Of a stretch of 64,000 nucleotides of DNA, positions 25,039 to 34,810 are shown in pieces. How positions within the stretch are numbered: the stretch's first letter is position 1; the number at the start of each line of letters is the position of its first letter. This DNA comes from Yersinia rochesterensis (GTDB lineage Bacteria; Pseudomonadota; Gammaproteobacteria; Enterobacterales; Enterobacteriaceae). The translations under genes and the position numbers were made by a program. The DNA is taken from the NCBI RefSeq assembly GCF_003600645.1, contig NZ_CP032482.1, forward strand, positions 1,612,001 through 1,676,000, in the 5' to 3' direction. Below the pieces are notes generated by a model that searched no databases, was not told the DNA's origin, and worked only from the letters and a program-made list of their open reading frames with translations.

Positions 25039-26151
25039 ATGGTGAAAACACTTCTGTTAACCGGTGCCACAGGTTTTTTGGGCGGAGCAGTGCTTGAAAA
25101 GTTATTGTTGGAAAACTCAGATTTTAATTATTTATTATTAGTTAGGGCCAAAACACCGGAGCAGGGATTAACCCGTATTCGAGAAAATCTGGCAAAGTTT
25201 TATCTGCCTGCTGGGCGGCTGAATAAAATAATGACACATCATATTCTATTAGGGGATTTAGCTGAACCTGACAGTTTTATTAATGACCCGCGTATCAATG
25301 AAGTGACGCATGTTATTAATTGTGCCGCCGTCGCATCATTTGGTAATAACCCATTAATCTGGAAAGTTAATGTCGACGGCACATTAGCCTTCGGCAAAAG
25401 AATGTCTCAGGTCGCCGGTTTACAAAGATTCATTCATGTGGGCACCGCCATGTCTTGTACTCCCGATGCCGATACTGTAGTGAATGAGCAGATCCTATCG
25501 GCAGAAGATGATGCACATTTAGTGGAATACACTAAATCTAAATCGGCCATTGAGCGCTTATTGGCGGAAGAATGTCCGGGGTTGCCATTGGTATTTGCCC
25601 GGCCATCAATTGTTGTCGGGCATACTCGTTTGGGCTGCCAACCTTCTAGCAGCATCTTCTGGGTATTCCGCATGGCATTAATGCTGCGCAAGTTTATGTG
25701 CTCTCTGGATGACTATATTGATGTTATTCCAGTCGATTATTGTGCTGACGCCTTAGTGTGTATTTTGCTGCATCCAAACTTACCGGAAGATATCTATCAT
25801 ATTTCTGCTGGAGAGAAAGACAGTGTCAGTTTTGCTGAGATTGATCAGGCCATGTCGTCAGCAGCTCGACAACAACCCATGGGGGCAGATTATCGCCAGG
25901 TAGAATATGGTGCTTTGGTGCAGATGCGTAAGCAACTGAAAGGTATTTTCGGCCCATGTAATGAGCGTTTAATGTTGAAAGCCATGCGCTTATACGGCTC
26001 TTTTGCCGTGCTAAATGTACGTTTCAGTAATGAGCGATTGCTCAGTTTGGGGATGCCAAGGTCGCCCCGTTTTACCGATTATATTGCTTGTTGTGTAGAA
26101 TCGAGCTTTGGCATGACAATCCAACAACAAATGGCAGTTGATTTTAAATAA
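25039..26151 (+). CDS. SDR-family NAD(P)-dependent reductase of unknown role (NAD_binding_4-like)
   Basis: The 370 aa protein begins with a Rossmann motif TGATGFLGG (residues 8-16). It carries the SDR catalytic pair Tyr164 and Lys168 in EYTKSKSA, preceded by the serine/threonine segment VGTAMSC. The general pattern (VINCAAVASF, NVDGT, ARPSIVVG) resembles the thioester-reductase or fatty acyl-CoA reductase branch of extended SDRs (NAD_binding_4), but there is no adjacent carrier protein or ligase. It is flanked by conserved backbone genes sbcB and yeeA and has its own AT-rich upstream region. I do not recognise a named homologue, and substrate is unknown. Confidence 0.7.
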   Translation: MVKTLLLTGATGFLGGAVLEKLLLENSDFNYLLLVRAKTPEQGLTRIRENLAKFYLPAGRLNKIMTHHILLGDLAEPDSFINDPRINEVTHVINCAAVASFGNNPLIWKVNVDGTLAFGKRMSQVAGLQRFIHVGTAMSCTPDADTVVNEQILSAEDDAHLVEYTKSKSAIERLLAEECPGLPLVFARPSIVVGHTRLGCQPSSSIFWVFRMALMLRKFMCSLDDYIDVIPVDYCADALVCILLHPNLPEDIYHISAGEKDSVSFAEIDQAMSSAARQQPMGADYRQVEYGALVQMRKQLKGIFGPCNERLMLKAMRLYGSFAVLNVRFSNERLLSLGMPRSPRFTDYIACCVESSFGMTIQQQMAVDFK

Positions 26152-26300
26152 GCTTATTTCCCCGTTTAGCCATCGCTGACGGGGATTATTTAGTTCCCTC
26201 CGATTTATTCCCGCCACTTTTAGTAACGGTTAATCCGATGCCAGAGTGTAATAACTCAGCTAGACTTAGTTTTTAGTATCTTATTGGAAGTAGGTCTGTC

Positions 26301-27359
26301 GTGCGCTTGAATAAAAAAATATCGCCGCTGGATAACCTGATTTACACCCATTACCGCCTGACTCATGCTTTGCGTATTACGCTGGCTTTTATCCTAACAT
26401 TCCTGATTATCCGCTTGTTGGCCGTCCCAGAAGGGACTTGGCCGCTGATCACCTTAGTGGTTGTCATGGGGCCGATATCCTATTGGGGGAATGTGTTGTC
26501 CAGAGCTATGCAGCGCATTGGCGGGACTGTTTTTGGCGCAATATCCGGTCTGATCGCCCTTTATCTTGAGTCATATTCTCTCACTCTGATGCTGGTTTGG
26601 TGTGGCGCTGTAATGTTCCTGTGTGGTTATCTGACTCTGGGCAAACGCCCCTATATGGCTCTGCTGATTGGTATCACGCTGGCAGTGGTCTGTGGGTCAG
26701 CTCCGGGGGATATGAACACGGCACTGTGGCGCAGCGGCGATGTTATTTTTGGCTCATTATTGGCGTTAGTTTTTACCAGTGTCTATCCGCAACGCGCCTT
26801 TACCCATTGGCGCATGCAAATGAGTGATAACTTGCGCGCTATCAGCCAAATTTACGCCGCCTACTTATCGCCGAATGTTATCGATCGTCCGCGATTAGAG
26901 CCAAAATTAAAAGCTGCGCTCAATCAATCGGTTAAAATGCGTACTTTTATTGCGCCAGCCAGTAAAGAATCTCATATTAATAAAGATGTTTTTGAGGCTA
27001 TCCAGACACTCAGCCGCAATCTGATTTGCACACTGGAATTACTGGTGGATGCTTATTGGTCATCGCGAGAAAGTCATTTTATTATGCTCAATGCCAAAGG
27101 GCTGCGCAGCGCCCAATTGATGACGGCCCGCACGCTTAATACTTTAAGTGACAGTTTGCGCGATGGTTCACCGGCTCGAGAGCGGGAAGTCGCGGGTGAG
27201 TTGAGCGAAATTTCAACCGAATTGAAATCATTGATGTTGGTTGTCACACAAGAACAGCAGATAGAAACGCCAATTTACGGCTATGTTTGGCTGAGTCTGG
27301 AGTTAACCAAACAACTTGAGGAATTGGACGATCTGATTAATATGACCTTGCGCAGGTGA
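26301..27359 (+). CDS. yeeA: FUSC-type inner membrane protein YeeA
   Basis: The 352 aa product has a fusaric-acid-resistance-like N-terminal half with about six membrane segments (residues about 20-170) and a soluble helical C-terminal half. It matches E. coli YeeA (352 aa) well, including GPISYWGNV, FLCGYLTLGK and ETPIYGYVWL. Function is unproven; FUSC relatives are linked to efflux of aromatic acids. Translation starts with GTG at 26301 after GGAAGTAGG. In E. coli yeeA also lies close to yeeX (tmaR) and sbcB. Confidence 0.85.
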   Translation: MRLNKKISPLDNLIYTHYRLTHALRITLAFILTFLIIRLLAVPEGTWPLITLVVVMGPISYWGNVLSRAMQRIGGTVFGAISGLIALYLESYSLTLMLVWCGAVMFLCGYLTLGKRPYMALLIGITLAVVCGSAPGDMNTALWRSGDVIFGSLLALVFTSVYPQRAFTHWRMQMSDNLRAISQIYAAYLSPNVIDRPRLEPKLKAALNQSVKMRTFIAPASKESHINKDVFEAIQTLSRNLICTLELLVDAYWSSRESHFIMLNAKGLRSAQLMTARTLNTLSDSLRDGSPAREREVAGELSEISTELKSLMLVVTQEQQIETPIYGYVWLSLELTKQLEELDDLINMTLRR

Positions 27360-27495
27360 TCAATCCGGTTTTAAGGCAGATGATATTTCTGTCTGGCGGG
27401 TAAAGCAGGTAAGATAAGCCAATGAATCTTGTCACCAGGTACGGCAAAGCGGTATGGTGCAGGTAGCCTGGTCACCAGCAATTGAATTTGTGTAA

Positions 27496-27834
<339 letters not shown>

Positions 27835-27875
27835 CTTTAGCTCAAGCGGGATAGTTTTTTTGTAGCTATTAATAG

Positions 27876-27910
27876 AAAGGCTGGCATCAATTGCCAGCCT
27901 TTTCTTTTTT
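27876..27910 (+). terminator. tmaR terminator (also downstream of the ABC operon)
   Basis: AAAGGCTGGCA / TGCCAGCCTTT, 11 bp with a short loop, is followed by TCTTTTTT. It ends tmaR and sits between the convergent tmaR and ABC permease genes. Confidence 0.9.
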
Positions 27911-27921
27911 CTATCAATACA

Positions 27922-28905
27922 TTAACTTGACGGTTTATTTTGCCGCAAGAAACGAAACGCTGGAATGTTGATTCCTTTGACAAAGATAAACGCCAGCAGC
28001 AACGAACCCCACAATGCCATGGTGATATAGCTACTCACCCCCATGATATTCAGCCCGCTTTCCAGCATTTGTAGCAAGAACAGCGCTAATACAATGCCGA
28101 AAATCTTACCAAACCCGCCATCAGGATTAACCCCGCCTAATACCGTTGCTAGAATAGTGATAAGTAACAGTGACTCGCCGTAGGACGCTTTGGCGGAGTT
28201 GAGTTTGGACATCATCAACAACGCCGCGACAGTGCAGAGTAACGATGAAATCACATACACCCAAATTAGTGTGCGGCGGGTATTAATCCCGGAGAAAAAG
28301 GTGGCTTTTTCGTTGGAGCCAGAAAGATATATCTGACGGCCCAACGGGGTCTTGGCCAGTATTAACCAGATAATCAGAGCGACCGCGATGAACAAATATA
28401 ACGGCACCGGCACCCCGAGAAAGTTATTGCGATCCAATGCCAGCACATAGTTGGGGAAGTTAGAAATCGCCGACCCTTTGGAGATAAGCACATTCACGCC
28501 CTTGAGCAAGGTCATGATGCCCAATGTCGCCAGAATAGGGGAGACGCGGACCACCGAGATAAGTACCCCATTGATCAGCCCAACCACCAAAGCAACTGAG
28601 GCTCCGGCCAATAGCATCAGCATCATTGAGCTGAATGTTGGCTCAAGGTGGGTACAAACCCAGGCCATCACCAGCGCACTGGCATTGGCGGTAGCAATGA
28701 TTGATAAGTTAATCCCTCCGGTCAGCATAGTGATTGCCATTGCCAGTGTTAATACCCCAGCGACGGGGATTTGTGAGGCAATGGATTGGAAGTTAGCCGC
28801 AGACCAGAATACCTGTGGGATCAGCACACTGAACACCACCGCCACCAACACCAGCAGTGCCACCAGCCAGCGCTCGGTATGATCCCGTTGAGTTGTTTTC
28901 GACAT
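27922..28905 (-). CDS. Sugar-type ABC transporter permease 2
   Basis: The 327 aa permease belongs to the RbsC/LsrC-D family with about ten membrane segments and the hallmark MLTGGINLSI (near residue 60) and GVNPDGGFGKIFG. It is the last gene of a four-gene operon (binding protein, ATPase, permease, permease), 2 nt after the preceding permease. The two non-identical permeases probably form a heterodimeric channel, as in LsrCD-type systems. The substrate is not known; simple sugars, polyols or AI-2 are candidates. Confidence 0.85.
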   Translation of the reverse strand: MSKTTQRDHTERWLVALLVLVAVVFSVLIPQVFWSAANFQSIASQIPVAGVLTLAMAITMLTGGINLSIIATANASALVMAWVCTHLEPTFSSMMLMLLAGASVALVVGLINGVLISVVRVSPILATLGIMTLLKGVNVLISKGSAISNFPNYVLALDRNNFLGVPVPLYLFIAVALIIWLILAKTPLGRQIYLSGSNEKATFFSGINTRRTLIWVYVISSLLCTVAALLMMSKLNSAKASYGESLLLITILATVLGGVNPDGGFGKIFGIVLALFLLQMLESGLNIMGVSSYITMALWGSLLLAFIFVKGINIPAFRFLRQNKPSS

Positions 28906-28907
28906 GG

Positions 28908-29930
28908 TTATATCCCTACCTTATGACGTTGGCCCCAGGCCGTCACACTGATACTGATGACAATCACCAGACCGATAACCACGGTGTGCCAGTACGACGA
29001 AATACCCAGTAAATTCAAACCATTTTGCAATATCGCCAGCAAAATCACTCCCAGCAGGGTACCGGTTAAAGTGCCGCGCCCGCCGATAATACTGGTGCCG
29101 CCCAGCACTACCGCCGCCAATACAGTGAGTTCATAGCCGAGCAGTGAATCTGGGGCCACCGTCAAAACGGTGTAAGACTGCACCACACCGGCAATGCCGG
29201 ATAAAAAGCCCATGTAGCCATAAACAAACAGTTGCAGCTTAAGGATGCTGAACCCCATGCGGGAGGCGGCTTCCTGATTACCGCCTAATGCATAAATTTG
29301 CCGACCAATACTGGTGCGAGTCATCAGCAAAGCTGTGACGATAATCGTCGTCAGCAAAGTCAAAATCGGCAGCGAAAGGCCATAGTCATAGCCATCAGCA
29401 GCGGTAAAGGCGAACAGCATCGGCCCATGTTCGAACCATTCTGGGTAGGTATACAACCAAATTCCTCGGCTGAGATACAGCAGTAATCCGTAGAATATAT
29501 TCAGCGTGGAAATGGTAATAATGATGGACGGCACGCGCAGGCGATTAACTAACAGCGCATTAATCAGCCCCAGCAATAAGCCGATACCGCCCGCCAGTGC
29601 GAATGCCACCGGGAAGTTACCACCGAACTTCACAATTAATGTCACCATGACATATTGCGAGATGATGGTCATCGCCGGGAATGAAATATCAATACCGCCA
29701 GAAATCAACACGATAAATAAACCACAGGCCAAAATGGTTAACATGGCATAGTTATTTATCAAGTCATAAATATTGGCGAGTGTCAGAAAATCGGGACTGG
29801 CGAAAGTCAGATAAGTCGAAATAACCAATATAGTGAAAGCCAACATAACTTCATGGCGTTTCAGATGTTCTTTATTGAATAAACCTGTTTTACCGACATC
29901 CGATTTATTGAGTGCATGGGGGTTAGCCAT
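28908..29930 (-). CDS. Sugar-type ABC transporter permease 1
   Basis: The 340 aa permease of the same family carries VLISGGIDISFPAM (near 77) and the ATPase-docking loop GGNQEAASRMGFS, and near 265-275 VLGGTSIIGGRGT. It overlaps the ATPase gene by 8 nt, which suggests translational coupling. It is only distantly similar to the permease that follows, so the duplication is old. Confidence 0.85.
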   Translation of the reverse strand: MANPHALNKSDVGKTGLFNKEHLKRHEVMLAFTILVISTYLTFASPDFLTLANIYDLINNYAMLTILACGLFIVLISGGIDISFPAMTIISQYVMVTLIVKFGGNFPVAFALAGGIGLLLGLINALLVNRLRVPSIIITISTLNIFYGLLLYLSRGIWLYTYPEWFEHGPMLFAFTAADGYDYGLSLPILTLLTTIIVTALLMTRTSIGRQIYALGGNQEAASRMGFSILKLQLFVYGYMGFLSGIAGVVQSYTVLTVAPDSLLGYELTVLAAVVLGGTSIIGGRGTLTGTLLGVILLAILQNGLNLLGISSYWHTVVIGLVIVISISVTAWGQRHKVGI

Positions 29931-31404
29931 TTACTACCTCCGCAATGGCTGCTTCGCTGCTATTACTTGGCAAGAATTCCTGCACAAGTCGGCCGGCCCG
30001 CATTACTAAAATACGGTGGCTGTTAAAGTAAGCTTCATCAATCTCATCACACACCATCAATACCGCAATGCCACGCGCTGACAATGCATTGATAATATTA
30101 TAAATACCGGCTTTGTTGGCGATATCCACCCCGACTGTCGGAGAGTCGAGGATCAATATTTGCGGCTCAGTTGCCAGCCATTTGGCGATAGCAATGCGCT
30201 GCGCATTCCCACCGGATAAGGTATTGACCGGTAAGTCACTGCTGCCAATTTTAATCGACAGGTGCTTTACCATGTCTTCGACCAATGTATCGACCCGCTC
30301 AGTACGCATCAGGTGGAAGGTGTTTTTCAGCCGGTGTAAAACCGTGGCGCTGATATTGTCGCGGATGGATTGCGCCATAATCAGCCCGGTGCTCATGCGG
30401 TCTTCCGAAACATAACCCACACCGGCGGCGATGGCATCGCGGTTACTACTGAAATACATTGGTTTATCATTGATACGAATGGTTCCCGACTCGGGAGTGG
30501 TTAAACCGAATAAACTGAGACACAACTCGGTTCGCCCGGAACCCAACAGGCCGACCAGCGAGATAATTTCGCCCGGATGTAAAGTCAGTGAGACATTGTG
30601 ATATTCGTTGCCACGGGAAAGTTCTTCCACTACCAGCACTGGCGGGCGTGATGGGGTGTAAGCGGGTAAGACCTGAAAATCAAACTTCATACCGGTCATG
30701 AGCCAAGCCAGCCGTGGGTTATCAACTTCAGCGGCGGGGTAGGTTCCGACCCAATTACCATCTTTTAGCACCGTAATGCGGTCTGAAATTTCCAGCACTT
30801 CACTCAACCGGTGGCTAACAAATACCACGCAAATATTGCGTGATTTAAGTTCATGCACCACCCGCAGCAAGCCGTTAACTTCTTGCCGGGTCAGAGACGC
30901 GGTGGGTTCATCCATCACAATCAAACGCGCATCCTGCGCCAGCGCACGACAGATAGCGACTAACTGCTTCTGGGCGATGGGTAAATCCTCAACCAATTCA
31001 TCCAGATTAAGATGGGCATCAATGCTATTGATGACGCGCTCGGCGGTTTCCCGCATCTGACGTTTATTCACCCATAGATGATGATGATAATGATTCATGG
31101 CAATGTTCTCAGCCACGGTCAGATTGGGGAATAATGATAAATCCTGATAAATAACCTGAATCCCCAGCCGGACAGATTCAATGGGGGTCAGGGTTGAATA
31201 GGTTTTGCCATCGATAGTCATCGCGGCATCGGCATCGGGTTGATAAACACCGGAGATAATCTTGATCAGTGTGGATTTGCCACAACCGTTTTGCCCTGCG
31301 AGGCAATGAACCTCACCTGGTAACAGGGTCATAGCCACCTTATTGAGCGCTTTAACGCCATAAAAGGTTTTACTGATGTTTTCCAGGGTAATAAATGGTT
31401 GCAT
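29923..31404 (-). CDS. Sugar-type ABC transporter ATP-binding protein
   Basis: The 493 aa twin-NBD ATPase has Walker A GQNGCGKST in domain 1 with LIVMDEPTASL as Walker B. Domain 2 has the altered loop GLLGSGRTE and LSGGNAQR / LILDSPTVGVD. In domain 2 the Walker B glutamate position is Ser (LDSPT in place of LDEPT), so that site may be catalytically poor. The start at 31404 is preferred over a codon eight residues earlier because AGGAAGTAAGATCT precedes this ATG. Confidence 0.85.
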   Translation of the reverse strand: MQPFITLENISKTFYGVKALNKVAMTLLPGEVHCLAGQNGCGKSTLIKIISGVYQPDADAAMTIDGKTYSTLTPIESVRLGIQVIYQDLSLFPNLTVAENIAMNHYHHHLWVNKRQMRETAERVINSIDAHLNLDELVEDLPIAQKQLVAICRALAQDARLIVMDEPTASLTRQEVNGLLRVVHELKSRNICVVFVSHRLSEVLEISDRITVLKDGNWVGTYPAAEVDNPRLAWLMTGMKFDFQVLPAYTPSRPPVLVVEELSRGNEYHNVSLTLHPGEIISLVGLLGSGRTELCLSLFGLTTPESGTIRINDKPMYFSSNRDAIAAGVGYVSEDRMSTGLIMAQSIRDNISATVLHRLKNTFHLMRTERVDTLVEDMVKHLSIKIGSSDLPVNTLSGGNAQRIAIAKWLATEPQILILDSPTVGVDIANKAGIYNIINALSARGIAVLMVCDEIDEAYFNSHRILVMRAGRLVQEFLPSNSSEAAIAEVVNG

Positions 31405-31445
31405 AGATCTTACTTCCTCTCGATCCAAGCGGATATTAATGACAG

Positions 31446-31466
31446 AGCCGGACAGGGCATCCGGCT
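31446..31466 (-). promoter_or_regulatory. Hairpin between binding protein and ATPase genes
   Basis: The perfect 7 bp inverted repeat AGCCGGA / TCCGGCT follows the binding-protein stop codon by 18 nt with no T-run. Such hairpins often protect the binding-protein mRNA 3' end so that it is made in excess of the membrane components. That role is inferred. Confidence 0.5.
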
Positions 31467-31484
31467 TTGCGATAACTCAGTAAA

Positions 31485-32468
31485 TCAATACAGTGAATCC
31501 ACGTTATCTTTGGTTACGCGCAACACATTATGGAATTGAATCAGACGTTTATCTTGATTAACTTCCGCTTTACCCACTCCTGGAACATCCATGCCGGTTT
31601 CGATTTTCTCGCCTTTCAGCACTTTATCAGCCACCGCAGTCATAGCATAACCGGCTGAACCTGGGTCATAAGTCACACCCATCGCGATGTCACCACTTTT
31701 CACCAGTGATGCCGCCTGAGACGGGATCATCATGCCGAACACATGAACATTGTTTTTCGCGCGTTTCTCTTTCACTGCGCGCCCAGCACCAATCGGGCCT
31801 TGTGAACCGAAAGCGACGATGCCTTTCAAATCACTGTGCGCTTTCATCAAGTCCAGTGTAGTGCGGCGTGAGTCATCAATGCTCTCGGCGACCGGCATAC
31901 GGCTGGTCACTTCAAACATTTCTGGATAATGCTCTTTTTGGTATTTAACAAATAGATCTGCCCACAGGTTATGTTGTGGCACGGTCAGGCTGCCAACATA
32001 AATCACATAACCGCCTTTGCCGCCCATCGCTTTTGCCATTTCTTCCACATTATCTGCGGCAAATTTGGCATTATCGATGATCTCAATATCCCAGTTAGCA
32101 CTTGGCTGCCCAGGAGATTCGTTGGTTAACACCACGATTCCAGCTTCACGCGCTTTCTTAAATACTGGCTCCAGTACATCGGCATCGTTCGGTACAATGC
32201 TGATGGCACTGACTTTCTTGGCGATTAAATCTTCAATAATTTTAACTTGTTGTGGGGCATCAGTGCTGGAGGGGCCGACTTGATAGGCTTTGATCCCAAG
32301 ATCTTTACCGGCGCGTTCCACCCCTTCGCCCATGCGGTTGAACCATGGCATACCGGCGATTTTCGAGATATTGACGACTTCCACTTCTTGCGCCAATGCA
32401 CTGCCCGAGCAGGCGATCATGCTGAACAGGCTAGCTGCTAATAATGTTTTTACACTCAGTTTTTTCAT
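31485..32468 (-). CDS. Periplasmic sugar/AI-2-type binding protein
   Basis: The 327 aa protein has a clear signal peptide (KK, then LLAASLFSMIACSGSALAQ, cleavage near residue 26) and a peripla_BP_4 fold. VNISKIAGMPWFNRM at the mature N-terminus and the hinge segments resemble LsrB and rhamnose- or ribose-binding relatives, but the sequence is clearly not LsrB itself. It delivers ligand to the downstream ATPase and permeases. It is the first gene of the operon; no regulator or catabolic gene adjoins it, so the ligand is unassigned. Confidence 0.85.
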   Translation of the reverse strand: MKKLSVKTLLAASLFSMIACSGSALAQEVEVVNISKIAGMPWFNRMGEGVERAGKDLGIKAYQVGPSSTDAPQQVKIIEDLIAKKVSAISIVPNDADVLEPVFKKAREAGIVVLTNESPGQPSANWDIEIIDNAKFAADNVEEMAKAMGGKGGYVIYVGSLTVPQHNLWADLFVKYQKEHYPEMFEVTSRMPVAESIDDSRRTTLDLMKAHSDLKGIVAFGSQGPIGAGRAVKEKRAKNNVHVFGMMIPSQAASLVKSGDIAMGVTYDPGSAGYAMTAVADKVLKGEKIETGMDVPGVGKAEVNQDKRLIQFHNVLRVTKDNVDSLY

Positions 32469-32852
32469 CTAAGGCTCCGGGAGTTCATGTAGGTTGAGGC
32501 TATCGTAGTTAGGTGTTGGCGTAATATTCTGTATGACTTAAGTTATATTTATGTTTTTAATAAAATGAAGATTTATCAGGAAGCAGATTTTACATCTGCA
32601 CTACATTTCCTGTAGGTGGACTCTACTGCCTCGGTGGCTATTTTCCCCATATCTTTGAATGCTATTTACATGGATAAAATGGCTGCTTTCCTGGTTTGTG
32701 ACTGAGGTCATGGTTCTGAGGGGGGAAGTCAAGAGAGTTGCATCGAAATGGTCGGCATAAAGGGAATTGCAGCGCGTATTGCATGGACATTCTGGTTTGA
32801 TGAGTTTGATGATAATCACGGCTAGTTAGAGTTGAATGGCGGCCTATGAAGG
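32469..32852. other. Intergenic region between ABC operon and pduX
   Basis: This 384 bp stretch must hold the promoter of the ABC operon (minus strand) and the end of the pdu transcript. No convincing gene, riboswitch or strong terminator was found; the one longer frame (32601-32819, minus) has no family resemblance. Confidence 0.5.
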
Positions 32853-33713
32853 CTATCGTACCCCGCCGGGTACCATGGTTAATAAGTGTTGGCGCGGATA
32901 ATTCTGGCTAATGTTGCGTTGTTGTAATTGCCAATGAATGTGTTCTACATCATGAAGTTGGCGATCTAATAGCAACCCCACCACACTGCCGCTGTGTGCC
33001 ACATTCAGCCCATATAAATCCAATTCCTCCACTAACGCCAAGAGGGCGGAAAAGTCCGGTTTGACCAACAAGTGCTGACTGGCTTGTGCGCTAAGGGTGG
33101 TGGATTGGCCCAACAGGGCGTTATCGTGGCGTTCGGCGGCCTGAGTAAACAGTTGCCATGCCCGCTCCAGTGAGGCGGCACCCGCCAACAATGTGGGTTG
33201 GCGATGACGACGATGATAATCTTCAGTGTTGAGAATATGCGGGCTTTCCAGCAGCAGAATGTCCATGGAAGGCTGCCAATCATAAGAAATCTGCGTGGCG
33301 GCGGTTTGGTGGTCAAATAAGGTTAGCCGCCGAAATAAAGTGCTGTCAGTGGGCTCCAGACTGACGCACAAAGTAGCAAGGGCGGCTTCATCCAGTGTTT
33401 CACCCAGATGACGGGCGGTGGCCAGTGCGGTAGCAGCAATGTCGGCTGTGCTGCTGGCCAACCCTTTTGCCACCGGAATAGTGGAATCAAAACTGATATG
33501 CAGGCCACGGGCCATCTCTGCTGGTTGGTCGAAGTAAGCTAATACCGCCCTTAGCATTTGGCGCATACGTGGCCGTTCGTGGCCGTCTGGAACACCGTCG
33601 GTGACTGACACGGTGCTAAACCAGTTTACCGGGCAGGAAATCAGCTTTTCCCCTCCCAATATCCAGCCCTGAATTAACTCACCACAGGACGCGGGGCAGC
33701 GGGCTTCAGCCAT
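32853..33713 (-). CDS. pduX: L-threonine kinase PduX
   Basis: The 286 aa GHMP-family kinase phosphorylates L-threonine to L-threonine-O-3-phosphate, the precursor of the aminopropanol linker of B12. The ATP-binding motif PVAKGLASSTAD is at residues 80-91, and the N-terminus ARCPASCGELIQG is characteristic. The open frame reaches 33779 but the start at 33713 is chosen because the protein then begins MAEARCPAS; it overlaps cobD by 8 nt. It is the last gene of the pdu transcript, directly after the enzyme that uses its product. Confidence 0.9.
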   Translation of the reverse strand: MAEARCPASCGELIQGWILGGEKLISCPVNWFSTVSVTDGVPDGHERPRMRQMLRAVLAYFDQPAEMARGLHISFDSTIPVAKGLASSTADIAATALATARHLGETLDEAALATLCVSLEPTDSTLFRRLTLFDHQTAATQISYDWQPSMDILLLESPHILNTEDYHRRHRQPTLLAGAASLERAWQLFTQAAERHDNALLGQSTTLSAQASQHLLVKPDFSALLALVEELDLYGLNVAHSGSVVGLLLDRQLHDVEHIHWQLQQRNISQNYPRQHLLTMVPGGVR

Positions 33714-34779
33714 GACCCAAAACCTGCTGCAAGGCGGTGACCAACCGCTGATTATCGGTTGCACTTTTGATGGCCACACGGTAATGGTCGCCGGTCAGAC
33801 CGGGGTAATTGGCACAGTGGCGAATCAAAATATGCTGCTGCAATAATGCTTGTTGCAGGTTGATTTCTGGCCTTAGGCAGCGCAGGAAAATGTAATTGGC
33901 GCACCCTTGCCACACCTGCAATGCGGGTAAATCCGCTAAGTGCTGATATAACCAAGGCCGCTGCTGCTTTAGCCACTCATGCGTCGCCTGAATATAAGGT
34001 TGGTCATCAAGAATAATCTCACCCGCTAGCGTGGCGAAAGCATTGATAGTCCAGGGTTCGCGCTGCTGTTTCATTTGCGCCATAGCCGCCAGATTGCCAC
34101 TGAGCAGGTAACCCAAACGTAACCCTGGGATCGCGAAAAACTTAGTCAGGGAACGCAAGACATAAAGTTGGGGGAAATCAGCCAATTGTGGGATAAGCCC
34201 CGGCGCATTGGGCAGGAAATCAATAAAGGCCTCATCGACAATCAGCGCAATGTGGTGTTGATGGCAGCACTGCACAATAGCTTGCAACAGCGCCGCATCA
34301 GGCATCAGGCCGGTGGGGTTATTCGGCGTTGCTAAAAACAGGCAATCAGGGCGCAATTGCACTAAAACGTCTAGTAACCGCTCATCGGGCTGATAGCCAT
34401 CAGCTTCACTCATCTGATAATCATGAATCTGGCAACCGACTCGTTGCAGGGCGCGGCGATATTCAGCAAAACCCGGTGTCAGCAACAGGGCACTGCGCGG
34501 TTGCAGATAATGCACCACGGCATAAATCAGTTCAGTAGCCCCATTGCCTGCCATGATGTTTTCCGGCAAACAATGGTGAGCACGGGCTAGCGCACTGTGT
34601 AATTGGCGATACTCAACATCAGGGTAATGCTCCGCGCGCGCTAACTGTTCAACAATGGCAATTTTTAGGGAGTCTGGCATTCCCAACGGATTAATATTGG
34701 CACTGAAATCAAGGATGTTTTCTGCATCTGTGCCGATTTTCAGTGCCATTTCCAGCACATTCCCACCATGCTCACTCAT
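33706..34779 (-). CDS. cobD: L-threonine-O-3-phosphate decarboxylase
   Basis: The 357 aa fold-type I PLP enzyme makes (R)-1-amino-2-propanol O-2-phosphate for attachment to the corrin ring. The PLP lysine is Lys213 in RSLTKFFAIPGLR, Asp182 lies in IVDEAF, and TPNNPTG is near 151. It resembles HisC-type aminotransferases, but the N-terminus (EHGGN, DFSANINPLG) is diagnostic of CobD. In Salmonella cobD lies outside pdu; here it sits between cobA and pduX. Confidence 0.92.
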   Translation of the reverse strand: MSEHGGNVLEMALKIGTDAENILDFSANINPLGMPDSLKIAIVEQLARAEHYPDVEYRQLHSALARAHHCLPENIMAGNGATELIYAVVHYLQPRSALLLTPGFAEYRRALQRVGCQIHDYQMSEADGYQPDERLLDVLVQLRPDCLFLATPNNPTGLMPDAALLQAIVQCCHQHHIALIVDEAFIDFLPNAPGLIPQLADFPQLYVLRSLTKFFAIPGLRLGYLLSGNLAAMAQMKQQREPWTINAFATLAGEIILDDQPYIQATHEWLKQQRPWLYQHLADLPALQVWQGCANYIFLRCLRPEINLQQALLQQHILIRHCANYPGLTGDHYRVAIKSATDNQRLVTALQQVLGHG

Positions 34780-34810
34780 TGCTGCGTTATTCCCCTATTT
34801 AGGTTATGCA

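Noticed and set aside
32601..32819. 72-codon minus-strand ORF between the ABC operon and pduX
   Set aside because: No ribosome site, no recognisable domain, composition like non-coding DNA.
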